Assembly: GCA_016714815.1 (NCBI GenBank)
Contig: JADKBZ010000008.1
Span: 1-64,000, forward strand
DNA length: 64,000 bases
Direction of reading: 5' to 3'
From: Holophagales bacterium
GTDB lineage: Bacteria; Acidobacteriota; Thermoanaerobaculia; UBA5066
Shown: positions 1-8,509 of the stretch, one piece after another
Layout: each line of letters starts with the position of its first letter
Position numbering within the stretch: the first letter of the stretch is position 1
Notes under the pieces: model-generated
Database searches by the model: none
Seen by the model: only the letters and a program-made list of their open reading frames with translations
What the model was told of the DNA's origin: nothing
Made by a program: the position numbers and the translations under genes

Positions 1-1950
1 CTCCTCCACGGATCGCGCCGCCCGCGCGAGCCCCTCGCCGATCGACGAAAGGCCGGCCAGCGGCCGTTCGAGAGCCTCGCGCGCTCCCGCGAAGTGCCCG
101 GCGAGCGGTTCGTAGCCCATGTAGGCGGCCGCTGAAGCCATGTCGCCGAGGAGCTCCGCGGCCTCGGACGACGCGCCCCGCGCGAGCATCTCTCCTATCG
201 TCCCGAGCCGCGACGACGTCGTATCGAGGTAGATCCGGACAAGGTCCTGGTCGAAGTCGTCCTCCACGATGCTGGTCTCGAGCGCCTTCGGCATCGGTCC
301 CGGCCCCGGAGCCTCGGCCAGCTTCGCGGCGGGCTCGGGAGCTGTGGGCGGCGCGAGGAGGTCCTCGCCGTCCGGAAGGAGCGCCGTGAGGCGTTCGACG
401 AGGTCCCTTCCTCCTCCGGCGACGAAGCCTGCGGCGGCACGCGCTGCCGCCTGGGCGGCGTCCGAGAGCTCGTCGAGGCCCTGCAGCTCCGCCGTCGACC
501 CCAGATCCTCGAGGGCGAGCGCGAGCCGGTCGGCGTCGCCGGCCGCAACCGCGGCCTCGACCGCGCCGAGACGCGCCCGGAGCGGGTCTGCGTCCCACGA
601 CTCGGTCGCCGCGGGGGCCGGCTCCTCCCCCCACGCCATCGTCTTCTCTTCCCTTTCGCGGAGGGCCGCCAGCTGGGCGAGGAGGCCCATTACGTCCGTG
701 TCCTTCTCCTTCCCGTCCGAAAGCGACTCGAAGAGGTTCTCGAGCGCTTCCTCCGTTCGGGCGGCGATTCGCTTGACGTCGGGAGGGACGTCCGTCCGGT
801 GGCGGAAGACCCTTTCGAGGAGCAGGTCGAGGGCGGACGCGAGCTTCTCCATGTCGACGGCGCCGATGAAGCCCGCGATCCCTTTCAGCGAGTGGAGGGC
901 TCGCGCCAGGAGCCGGGCCTCTTCCGGCTCTCGGGCCACGCCGTCGAGGTTCGCGAGGAACCGGTGCAGCTCCGCCGCATTCGCGCGGTACTCCCTCGCA
1001 AAGAGGTCGAAGTCGCTCCCGAGGCCCTCCTGGGTTTCGACGGGCACGGCAGGAAAGAGAGCTTCGACGTCCTCGTCCAGCCCCGTCCGCGGGGTCTCCT
1101 TCGGCGCCTGATCGACGGCTGGGGCCACCGTTTCCGCCGCCTGACGCGGCGCCTGGAGCGTTCCCGCTGCCGGCGGCGCGGCGTTCGCGAGGACCTTCTC
1201 GACGCGTTCCACGAGCGCGCCGGTGTCGACGTCCGACGGCCCGCCCGTCTCGGCGGCCCGGATGAGCCCCGACAGACCGTCCGTCGCCGCCAGCAGGGCC
1301 GCGACGACCTCCGAAGTGGCGTTGCGCTCTCCCCGGCGAAGCCGGTCCAGCAGCGCCTCGGTCCGGTGGGCCAGCGTCGCCGTCGCCTTCAGGCCGACGT
1401 ACTGTGCGCCGCCCTTGATCGAGTGGACCGCCCGGAAGACCTCCGCGATGACTTCGGGGCTGCCGGTGCGCTCGAGCTCCAGAAGAGACGCCTCCACCGA
1501 CCCGAGGTGCTCCCGCGCTTCCGCGCAGAAGAGCTTCAGGTCGTCCGGGTCGGCCTCGCCCGGCGAGTCGACGAGCTCCTGTGGCGGGACCGGCTCCGTC
1601 GCCTTCTCGCCCCTCAGGCGCCCGACGATGCGCTCGAGGCGATCCGTTCCTTCCTGGGAGGTGAGCGCGAGGGCCTCGACGAGCTCGTAGAGCGCCGAGA
1701 CTCCGTCCTCTCCGAGCGTTCCGGCCGCCACTCCGGCGGCCGCGACGTCAAGGGCGACTGCCAGAACGGCTCCGTCCCCGTCCCCGTCTCCGAGGCGCCG
1801 CGAGAGGCGCCCCAGGTCGGTCACCGCCTGCTCGACGAGCTCCTGGTTCCCTCGCTCGACGGAGAGCTGGAGGAGGGCGTTCTGGAGCTGCCAGATCACG
1901 TTCCGGCACCCGTCGATCCGTTCCAGAAGCTTCTCTCTTTTCTCGGTCAT
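1..1950 (-). CDS. CheA-like multi-Hpt chemotaxis protein, C-terminal part beyond left edge
   Basis: An open frame runs from ATG at 1950 (GGAGAG just upstream) to the left edge without a stop, giving about 650 residues. Two histidine-phosphotransfer motifs are clear: HSIKGGA near residue 175 and HSLKGIAG near residue 355. A third helical module near residues 570-620 resembles Hpt but has no histidine at the expected place. Long Ala/Glu-rich linkers separate them. CheA kinases normally carry one N-terminal Hpt, then dimerisation, ATPase and CheW-like domains; those would lie to the left and are not seen. It ends an operon with CheW, a chemoreceptor and receivers, so a cytoplasmic CheA is the best reading. 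A stand-alone multi-Hpt phosphorelay protein is the alternative. Confidence 0.75.
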   Translation of the reverse strand, partial: MTEKREKLLERIDGCRNVIWQLQNALLQLSVERGNQELVEQAVTDLGRLSRRLGDGDGDGAVLAVALDVAAAGVAAGTLGEDGVSALYELVEALALTSQEGTDRLERIVGRLRGEKATEPVPPQELVDSPGEADPDDLKLFCAEAREHLGSVEASLLELERTGSPEVIAEVFRAVHSIKGGAQYVGLKATATLAHRTEALLDRLRRGERNATSEVVAALLAATDGLSGLIRAAETGGPSDVDTGALVERVEKVLANAAPPAAGTLQAPRQAAETVAPAVDQAPKETPRTGLDEDVEALFPAVPVETQEGLGSDFDLFAREYRANAAELHRFLANLDGVAREPEEARLLARALHSLKGIAGFIGAVDMEKLASALDLLLERVFRHRTDVPPDVKRIAARTEEALENLFESLSDGKEKDTDVMGLLAQLAALREREEKTMAWGEEPAPAATESWDADPLRARLGAVEAAVAAGDADRLALALEDLGSTAELQGLDELSDAAQAAARAAAGFVAGGGRDLVERLTALLPDGEDLLAPPTAPEPAAKLAEAPGPGPMPKALETSIVEDDFDQDLVRIYLDTTSSRLGTIGEMLARGASSEAAELLGDMASAAAYMGYEPLAGHFAGAREALERPLAGLSSIGEGLARAARSVEE

Positions 1951-1978
1951 CGTGGCTCTCCGTCTGTTGAGTGGGGTT

Positions 1979-2434
1979 TCACGAAGGGCGGGGAGGGCGC
2001 GGGCCGGACACGCCGGCGTCGCGGATCACCCCGTCCTCGAGAGAGACCCGGAAGTAGCGGAAGTCCCTGATCGTGGCCTGCATCTCGTCGATGTCCGCGA
2101 GAACCTCGCGGACGCGCTCCGCCTCCGACGAGCCGGTCGCGCCGGACGCGAACGGGCGCAGCAGGTCGGCGGAGGCGCGGGCCGAACGGACCATGTGGGC
2201 GAAAAGGAGCAGGACCTCCTGGAAATCCGCCTCGACGTCGTTGAACGTCCGGGCGATGGCTCGCAGCGACGGCGGCCCCTCTTCCGGAAGGGTCCGGGAG
2301 AGGTCCGTCACGGCCCGGGCGCGGCACGCGCGGGCGACGCGGAACAGCGGGCGGCCCCAGACGCACCAGAAAGCCCCGGCCGCCACGGCGACCCCGGCGA
2401 CGAACGAGAGGACGAGCGAGAGAGGTTCAGACAC
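1979..2434 (-). CDS. Small single-pass membrane protein of unknown function
   Basis: I do not recognise this 151-residue protein. Residues 5-27 form one hydrophobic segment, followed by a basic stretch (RVARACRARA) and a soluble helical part of about 110 residues. The layout, one membrane helix then a HAMP-like charged helix region, suggests a membrane-anchored accessory of the receptor complex, but no signature supports a function. Its start overlaps the upstream receiver gene by 8 bp and its stop lies 28 bp before the CheA-like gene, so it belongs to the chemotaxis operon. Confidence 0.6.
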   Translation of the reverse strand: MSEPLSLVLSFVAGVAVAAGAFWCVWGRPLFRVARACRARAVTDLSRTLPEEGPPSLRAIARTFNDVEADFQEVLLLFAHMVRSARASADLLRPFASGATGSSEAERVREVLADIDEMQATIRDFRYFRVSLEDGVIRDAGVSGPRPPRPS

Positions 2435-2810
2435 CCGCCGCCTCCCTCACGAAGGGACCGAGGTCCTCGAGCCGGTCCTTGGCGACGACGGCCGCCACCC
2501 CGGCCTGGCGCGCCCGGACGAGGAGCTCCGGATCCGAAAGGACCGTGAGCATCACGATCCGGGCCTCGGGGTCCGACTCGCTCAGGGCCCGGGCGACGTC
2601 GAGCCCTTCCGAGCCACGCATGATCTGGTCGAGGAGAACGAGTGCCGGCCGCTCCGAGGAGTAGAGGGCGAGGGCTTCCTCGCCGTCGGCGGCCTCCAGG
2701 ACGGTCTCGACGCCGAGCGACTCCAGGTACCGCCGCGCCCGGAGGCGCGCATACCCGGAATCGTCGACGACGAGGACGCTGCGGCCTCGCACGCGTGCGG
2801 CGCCCGTCAC
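2427..2810 (-). CDS. Stand-alone receiver domain protein (CheY-like)
   Basis: The 127 residues form one receiver domain: LVVDDSG acidic pocket (residues 13-19), LLDQIM with the phospho-acceptor Asp near residue 60, a Thr in VMLTVL near residue 88, and a Lys in VVAKDR near residue 110. No output domain is present. Its ATG overlaps the stop of the preceding receiver gene as ATGA, implying translational coupling. It is a paralogue of that neighbour (similar ELLVRARQAGV and ELVERALEAGV stretches), so the two arose by tandem duplication or act as parallel phosphate acceptors of the CheA-like kinase. A motor or pilus target cannot be told from the sequence. Confidence 0.85.
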   Translation of the reverse strand: MTGAARVRGRSVLVVDDSGYARLRARRYLESLGVETVLEAADGEEALALYSSERPALVLLDQIMRGSEGLDVARALSESDPEARIVMLTVLSDPELLVRARQAGVAAVVAKDRLEDLGPFVREAAGV

Positions 2811-3181
2811 GCCGGACCTCCCGAGAGCTCCCGCAGCGCGGCAACGAGCTCGGCCGGCCGGCTCTTGTGGACGTAACGGCTCACCCCGGCCTCGAGCGCG
2901 CGCTCGACGAGCTCGGGGTCGTTGACGATGGAGAAGAGAACGATGCGCGCCCGCGGGTCCGCCTTGACGATCGCCGCCGTCGCGGCCAGGCCGTCCTGGC
3001 CGCGCATCGTCAGGTCCATCGTGACGACGTCGGGTCGGAATCTCTCGTAGAGCTCCGCCCCTTCTTCGCCGCTCCGGCCCTCGGCCACCACTTCCATGCC
3101 GGCGGCGGTGACGTCCCGGACGATGCGCGAGCGCATGAAGGCCGAGTCGTCGACGACGAGAACTCGCGGGCGCACGGTCAC
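2807..3181 (-). CDS. Stand-alone receiver domain protein (CheY-like)
   Basis: A single receiver domain of about 124 residues. VLVVDDSAFMR holds the acidic pair, VTMDLTM holds the phospho-acceptor Asp, IVLFSIV and RYVHKSR give the later switch and Lys positions (Thr/Ser and Lys). I chose GTG at 3181 because GGGAGG sits five bases upstream; GTG at 3175 is possible. The stop of the chemoreceptor gene is only 11 bp upstream and the stop of this gene overlaps the next start as ATGA. The Phe-Ser after the fourth strand replaces the usual Thr-Ser, so switch behaviour may differ from textbook CheY. Confidence 0.83.
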   Translation of the reverse strand: MTVRPRVLVVDDSAFMRSRIVRDVTAAGMEVVAEGRSGEEGAELYERFRPDVVTMDLTMRGQDGLAATAAIVKADPRARIVLFSIVNDPELVERALEAGVSRYVHKSRPAELVAALRELSGGPA

Positions 3182-3192
3182 CGCTGCCTCCC

Positions 3193-5290
3193 TCAGGCCC
3201 TGGCCGCCCGGCCCGAGCCGCTGTCGGCCGTCCGGAACTGGGAGACGAGCTGGTTGAGCGAGGTCGAGAGCCCCTGCAGTGTGTCCGTCACGCCGACGAC
3301 CACGCCCGCGCCCTCGAACGTCTGCTTGGACCGCTCGGCGGAGGCCTGCGTCGACTCGACGAGCGACTTCGACCGGCCCGCCTGCGCGGAGGTGAGGACC
3401 GAGACCTCGCCGGTACGGCCGACCACGTTGCCCATGTCGCCTGCGATTCCCTGGGAGAGGCGGGAGAGCTCGTCGGCCGAAACGGAGATCGTCGCGGCCT
3501 GCTTCACGAGCGCTTCGAGCGCCTCGGCAGCCTGCCGGCGGCGTTCGCCCTGGGCGCCGGCGCCCTGCTGGATCTGCCCGGCGAGGACGTTCAGCTCTTC
3601 CATCGAGACGAGGACGTTGCGGGTGCCTGCGGCGAGCTGGCCGGAGACGCGCGAGATGTCGCCGATGGCCTGGACGTTCGCGCGACCCGCCTCGGCGATT
3701 CTCTGGAGCGCCGAACGGGACTGGTCGGTAAGACGGTTTCCCTCGGCGACGCGCGACGAGGAGTCCTTGATCAGCTTCGTGATCTCCTTGGCCGCCTCGG
3801 CCGACCGCTGGGCGAGCTTGCCGACTTCGTCCGCGACGACCGCGAAGCCCTTTGCCGTGCTCCCCGGCGCGGGCCGCCTCGATCGAGGCGTTGAGCGCGA
3901 GGAGGTTCGTCTGGTCAGCGATGGCCGTGATGACCGAGATGATCTCTGAGATCTGCTCCGACGACTCGGCGATCGACTTCATGCCGTCGACCGTGGCGTG
4001 GACGGCGGCCCCGCCCTCTTCGGCCGCCTTGAGCGTGCCCTGACCGAGCTCGGTCGCCTTCACGGCCGCCGTGCTCATCTCTTCGACGGCCCTGGCCATC
4101 TGGTTGATCGCGGTCGAGGCATCGGCCACCGACGCGGCCTGTTTCTGCGCGATCGAAACGACTTTCTCACCCGTGTCGCCCATCGCCGACACGCGCTCCG
4201 TGGCGACCTGCGCTTCCTTCGTCTGCGCGACCGTCAGCTCGGTAACGTCTTTCAGGGACTTCAGGAGGTCGTCGATGGCCTTCCCGGCCTTCTTCGCGAT
4301 CTCGGCCTGCATGCCCGACGCCGCGTTGACCTCTCCGGCCGTCTTGCCCATCTCGGTCACGAGCTCGAGGGCCTTCTGCGCGCGCTCCAGCTCCTCGGCG
4401 GCGCGCTGGCGGTTGCCGCCGGCGCGCTTGGCGACGTCCATCGAGTTCTGGAGGACCTGTCCGGCCGACTTCGAGACCGTCTGGAAGGTGTCGTTCAGCT
4501 TCTGGACGAGGCCGTTGAGGGCGACGGCCATCCGGCCGATCTCGTCCGTGCTGTCGACCGGAATCTGAACGGTCAGGTCCTGGTCCTCGGCGATCTTGCC
4601 GACGAGTCCGGTCAGCCGGGTGACGGGAATCGTGATGCTTCGAGCGAGGACGACGCCGCCGAACACGGCCGCGAGGAGGGCCGCGAGGGCGAAGAGCACA
4701 ATGAACCTCTGGCTCGCGGCCGCGGCGCGGGCGAGCTCGGGGAGAACGACTTTGTCCATCCTCTGGAGCGTCGTCTGGGAATACTCCCGCGTCTCCTGGA
4801 CGAGCCGGTCCGCGTTTCCGCCGTAGGGGGTGAACGCGATGCGGCCCGCCATGGCGGTCGGAGTCTTTCCGGCCTCGATGTCGGCGAAGACCTTCGCGAA
4901 CCCGGCCTCGTACTCGTCGATCATCTGGCGCCAGCCCTTGACCTGGTCGAGCCGCTTGGCGTCCGTCTCGACCTTCTCCAGGGCCGCAAGGCGATCCCGG
5001 AACGACTGGGCTGCGGTTCCTACCTGCGAGTTGAACTTCCGCATGGGAGCCTTGTCGGCCTCCTCGAGCCAGAGAAGGACGTCCTTGCCGGCGCGCCGGA
5101 CGTCGAGGAAGTCGGCGCGGGCGCTCTCGGCGTTCTGGGCGATCGCCAGGTCGACGTTGGCGAGCGCGTTGGCACGATCGTTGGCGCCCTTCATCCCGAA
5201 GTAGCCCGCGAGGGCCGTTGCCGCCAGAAGCGCGAGCAGGACGCCGATGCCGGCCGCGAGGCGCATGCCGATGGACAGGTTCTTCAACAT
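3193..5290 (-). CDS. Methyl-accepting chemotaxis protein, interrupted by a one-base frameshift
   Basis: The N-terminal frame encodes a transmembrane receptor: TM1 at residues 11-31, a helical periplasmic domain of about 155 residues, TM2 near 192-214, HAMP, then the methyl-accepting helices. The highly conserved hairpin tip is read as IEAARAGEHGKG and then leaves frame. Deleting one base of the CCC at 3848-3850 restores FAVVADEV and continues to the true C-terminus (NQLVSQFRTA) at 3193, about 698 residues in total. It acts in the inner membrane, coupling ligand binding to CheA and CheW. The extra base may be an assembly error in a homopolymer or a real lesion; all sequence after it is still well conserved, which favours an error or a very recent event. 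Confidence 0.85.
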
Positions 5291-5317
5291 TCCCCTACCT
5301 CCGTGATTTCGGTTGCT

Positions 5318-5830
5318 TCAGTACTCCCGGGCCCGCGCGACGGCGGCGTGCGCCTCGGCGGCCGGGTGAGAGTTGCGGATGTTCAGGACTTCCTTGGTGT
5401 CGAGGAGAAGGACGACGGACTCGCCGCGCGGGACGACGCCCCGGACGAAGGCCGCCTCCATTCGGGCCAGGACGATGTCGGGAGGCGGCTGCAGGGCCGT
5501 TTCCTCGAACTCGAACACGCCCGTCACCGCGTCCACCGAGAAGCCGACGAGCCGGCCCCCGAAGTCGAGGATGAGCAGCCGGTGGCGCGGCCCCAGCGTC
5601 CGGACCCCGAGCCCGAGACGATGCTTGAGGTCCAGGATCGGGACGACCACACCCCGGAGGTTCAGGACGCCCTCGACGTGGACGTCGACGTTCGGAACCC
5701 GCGTGACGGGAACGTCCCGGATGATCTGGTGCACGTCGGTGATCGGCACGGCGCACTCTTCGCGACCGAGCACGAAGGCTACGGTCGTGACCATGCGAGC
5801 CTGGACGGTTATTCGTTTCTTTCGGGCCAT
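5318..5830 (-). CDS. cheW: CheW-like coupling protein
   Basis: A 170-residue CheW domain. Visible family marks are FVLGREECAVPITDVHQII at the N-terminus, the VLNLRGVVVPILDL motif in the middle, and VGFSVDAVTGVFEF in the second barrel. It bridges chemoreceptors and CheA at the cytoplasmic membrane. The ATG at 5830 has GGAGG ten bases upstream and overlaps the preceding gene's end by 22 bp; ATG at 5794 is an alternative with a weaker site. The chemoreceptor gene begins 27 bp downstream. A second CheW lies at 9303-9827, so the operon codes for two adaptors. Confidence 0.9.
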   Translation of the reverse strand: MARKKRITVQARMVTTVAFVLGREECAVPITDVHQIIRDVPVTRVPNVDVHVEGVLNLRGVVVPILDLKHRLGLGVRTLGPRHRLLILDFGGRLVGFSVDAVTGVFEFEETALQPPPDIVLARMEAAFVRGVVPRGESVVLLLDTKEVLNIRNSHPAAEAHAAVARAREY

Positions 5831-7464
5831 GGTGCGGCGACCTCCTCCGGAGACGCTTTCGACGCGCCGTGCCGGGAGCGGGAGAGGTGGAGTTGGGAGA
5901 GACTCCCGGACAGATGGCTGGCGAGGACGACGCGGTCCACGAGGCCGGCGGCGATCGCCTTCTCGCTTTGCTCGGGATCGACGCAGGTCGTGGGAAGCTG
6001 GGCGAGCGTGATCCCCCCTTCGGCGCGGATCGTGGCGAGGCCGACGAGCGCGCCGTCGCCCTCGCCCGAGAGGACGATCGCCGCCGACCTCGGCCCGTAG
6101 AGGCTCGCCGCGTCCATCATCAGCGCGCCGACGCTGGAGAGCGGCCCCGGCTCGGTCACGGCAAGCGAGATGCCGGCCGGGCCGCGAACGAGGCGGACGT
6201 CCTGGTCGGAGCCGGCGACGTAGCAGACTCCGCCCTGGATCCGCGCCCCGTCCCGGGCCACCTCGACGTCGAACGGCGCCGCCTTCCGCATGAAGGAGAC
6301 GAACGGGACGAGGAACTCGTCGGGAAGGGGGACGGTCCCGACGACCGCGCACGGGAGGTCGGCCGGAAGGCCCGACAGGAGCTGCATCATCGACAGGCCG
6401 CCACCCGTTCCCGACGCCGCGATGACGACACCCTGGCAGGGAACGCGCCCGGCCCGGACTCGGGGTGCCGGCGGCGGGGGCTGGACCATCCGGAGACCGC
6501 GCAGGTCGGCCCGGGCCGCCTTCCGGGCGCGGGAGAGGATCAGGCGCGTCTGCTCGTCGAGGTCTCCCCTCGACCGCGACGGCTTCGTCATGAAGTCGAT
6601 GGCCCCGTAGCGGAGGATCGACTCGAACGTCACCTCGAGCGCTTCCGGGCTCGCCGAGGTGACGATGATCGTCGGCGTCGGCTGCGTCAGCATGATTCGC
6701 TTGAGAGTCGCCGGGCCGTCCATGACGGGCATGAAGAGGTCGAGGGAGACGAGGTCGGGCCGCAGGGAGACGAGGAGCTCGAGCGCTTCGGTCCCGTTGG
6801 CCGCCGTCCCGACCACCTCAAAGCCCGGGTCGCTCTGGTAGAGCCGCACCAGAACCTTCTGCATGAGGGGCGAGTCGTCGACGACGAGGACCCTCACGCG
6901 GCGGCCGGAGGTCGGTTCCGACGAGATCCCGCCCGAGGGCGCCGCCGCCACGCCGTCGTGACGCGCGACCGCTCCGAGTCTCTCGAGCTTCTCGAGGTGG
7001 TAGAGGGCCTCGAGCGGGGAGCACCCGAGCGCGGACGCGACCGCGCCGACCGACGCGGGACCGTCCAGGGCCCGGAAGACCCGGCGAGTCCCGTTCCGGA
7101 CCTGCTCGGGCGCCCCGGGCATCACCCGCGCGAAGGCGACGGTGGCGTTCGAGCTCTCGTCGAGGAGGCGCGCGGCCTCCAGGACGAGGCTCTGGTTGCT
7201 CCGCATCGACTCCTGGGGCCCTTCGACCGCCCCGCGGCGAAAACGGAAGACACCTTCGCTCCGGGAGACGAGGACGTAGGCCGCCAGCTCGCCGTGCTCG
7301 TCTCCGGCCTCGGCACCCGCGAGCTGCCCCTCCTGGAAGAAGAGCCGGCCTGTTCCTGCCGGAGCTTCGATCTCGAGAGTACCGGTCATCCGGGCGTACT
7401 CGAGGAGGGAGATGACCTGGGGCACCTCGAAGTCGCGGACCTGTCCTGCGAGACTGGCGCTCAC
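5809..7464 (-). CDS. DUF4388-receiver-degenerate CheB protein
   Basis: 551 residues in three parts. Residues 1-110 match the DUF4388 fold (MTGTLEIEAPAGTGRLFFQEGQL), followed by a winged-helix-like stretch at 130-170. A receiver spans about 190-310 (VLVVDDSPLMQ; SLDLFMPVMDG phospho-acceptor; MTKPSRS). A CheB methylesterase-like domain covers 345-530, but its catalytic triad is eroded: the GASTGG serine loop reads AASGTGG, the histidine of QHMP is replaced (GTVPLP), and LTGMGxDG is LSGEGDG. In CheB these residues remove receptor methyl groups, so loss of the His argues against that activity; a regulatory or binding role is inferred. Its start lies 4 bp after the stop of a similar receiver-CheB gene. 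Confidence 0.82.
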   Translation of the reverse strand: MSASLAGQVRDFEVPQVISLLEYARMTGTLEIEAPAGTGRLFFQEGQLAGAEAGDEHGELAAYVLVSRSEGVFRFRRGAVEGPQESMRSNQSLVLEAARLLDESSNATVAFARVMPGAPEQVRNGTRRVFRALDGPASVGAVASALGCSPLEALYHLEKLERLGAVARHDGVAAAPSGGISSEPTSGRRVRVLVVDDSPLMQKVLVRLYQSDPGFEVVGTAANGTEALELLVSLRPDLVSLDLFMPVMDGPATLKRIMLTQPTPTIIVTSASPEALEVTFESILRYGAIDFMTKPSRSRGDLDEQTRLILSRARKAARADLRGLRMVQPPPPAPRVRAGRVPCQGVVIAASGTGGGLSMMQLLSGLPADLPCAVVGTVPLPDEFLVPFVSFMRKAAPFDVEVARDGARIQGGVCYVAGSDQDVRLVRGPAGISLAVTEPGPLSSVGALMMDAASLYGPRSAAIVLSGEGDGALVGLATIRAEGGITLAQLPTTCVDPEQSEKAIAAGLVDRVVLASHLSGSLSQLHLSRSRHGASKASPEEVAAPWPERNE

Positions 7465-7468
7465 GGTC

Positions 7469-8509
7469 TCACGCCTCCGTCTCCGGCCCGTCGGCGTCGC
7501 CGAGCCGGGCCAGGAGAGCTCTTCCGAGCGAGTCCAGTACGTGGTCCAGGTCGAATCGCCCGATGCCCCGATCCAGGGCCGGCGCCCAGCTCGAGAAGAG
7601 CGCCGTCCGGTCGTCCTGGACGAAGCAAGCGGCCCCGTGCGCCGCCGCCTCGCGGAGCCCGCGCAGCCCCTCGTCGGTGTCGCCCGCGAGGAGGATGAGC
7701 GTCGCGTTCGCCCCGAACCTCTCGCCGCTGGCTACGAAGAGGCTGTCGAGGCCGTCGGTGCCTCCGTCCACGAGAGCGAGCCGGTCTCCCTGCCACGCCA
7801 CCGCCGACCCCGAAGGGAGGAACGTCGCCACTCCCGAGCGGATGGGCGACAGACCGGAAAGCCGCTCCACCTCCCAGCCGAGGTAGTTCCGGAGCGAATC
7901 GACGAACGAGGAGACGATCGCCGGGTGCACCGGGACCTGGCAGAGGACCGAGAAGCCCCCGACGGGCTGCGGCGGGAGGAGCGTGAGGACCCGCAGGAGA
8001 CCCGACACGGAACCGACGGTCCCTCCGAGAACGACGACGTGCTCGCAGTGCTGCCGCGGCGTCAACCTCGCCCTGGCGATGTCGAGCGGAACCCGCCGCA
8101 GGTTTCCGCTCCGGATCCTCCGGGCGTTCCGGACGAGGTAGAGGAGGTGACGGGCCTGGCTCTCGAGGCTCCCCGAGCTCGCGGACGGTTTCGGGAAGAA
8201 GTCGAGGACCCCCAGGCGCAGCGTCTCGAACGGGACGTTCTCGCGGTCGGTGAGGCTCGAGACGACGACGACGGGCGTCGGCCGCCGCGACATCAGGTGC
8301 TTGAGCGCGGTCAATCCGTCCATCTGAGGCATGTCGAGGTCGAGGCAGATGACGTCGGGCCGGAGCGTGTCGGCCAGCTCCACCGCCTCTCTCCCGTTGG
8401 CGGCCTCGCCCACGATCTCGAGAGAGGGGTCCGAGGAGAGGAGCTTGATCAGCGACCGCCTCATGAAGGCGGCGTCGTCGACCACGAGAACGCGGACGGT
8501 CTCGTTCAT
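7469..8509 (-). CDS. Receiver-degenerate CheB protein
   Basis: 346 residues: receiver at 5-125 (VLVVDDAAFMRR, CLDLDMPQMDG phospho-acceptor, FFPKPSA) joined to a CheB-like domain at 150-340. In the CheB part the serine loop reads LGGTVGS instead of GASTGG, the QHMP histidine is absent (LCQVPVHP), and the final LTGMGxDG is LAGDTDEG. Serine and histidine positions are both lost, so methylesterase action is unlikely. The start at 8509 overlaps the stop of the parA-like gene (ATGA). The receiver is well conserved, so phosphorylation control is probably kept while the output has diverged. Confidence 0.82.
   Translation of the reverse strand: MNETVRVLVVDDAAFMRRSLIKLLSSDPSLEIVGEAANGREAVELADTLRPDVICLDLDMPQMDGLTALKHLMSRRPTPVVVVSSLTDRENVPFETLRLGVLDFFPKPSASSGSLESQARHLLYLVRNARRIRSGNLRRVPLDIARARLTPRQHCEHVVVLGGTVGSVSGLLRVLTLLPPQPVGGFSVLCQVPVHPAIVSSFVDSLRNYLGWEVERLSGLSPIRSGVATFLPSGSAVAWQGDRLALVDGGTDGLDSLFVASGERFGANATLILLAGDTDEGLRGLREAAAHGAACFVQDDRTALFSSWAPALDRGIGRFDLDHVLDSLGRALLARLGDADGPETEA

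Noticed and set aside
3840..3860. Programmed +1 frameshift in the chemoreceptor gene
   Set aside because: AAAGGGC could slip, but no stop codon follows closely and no chemoreceptor is known to need one; error or mutation is simpler.
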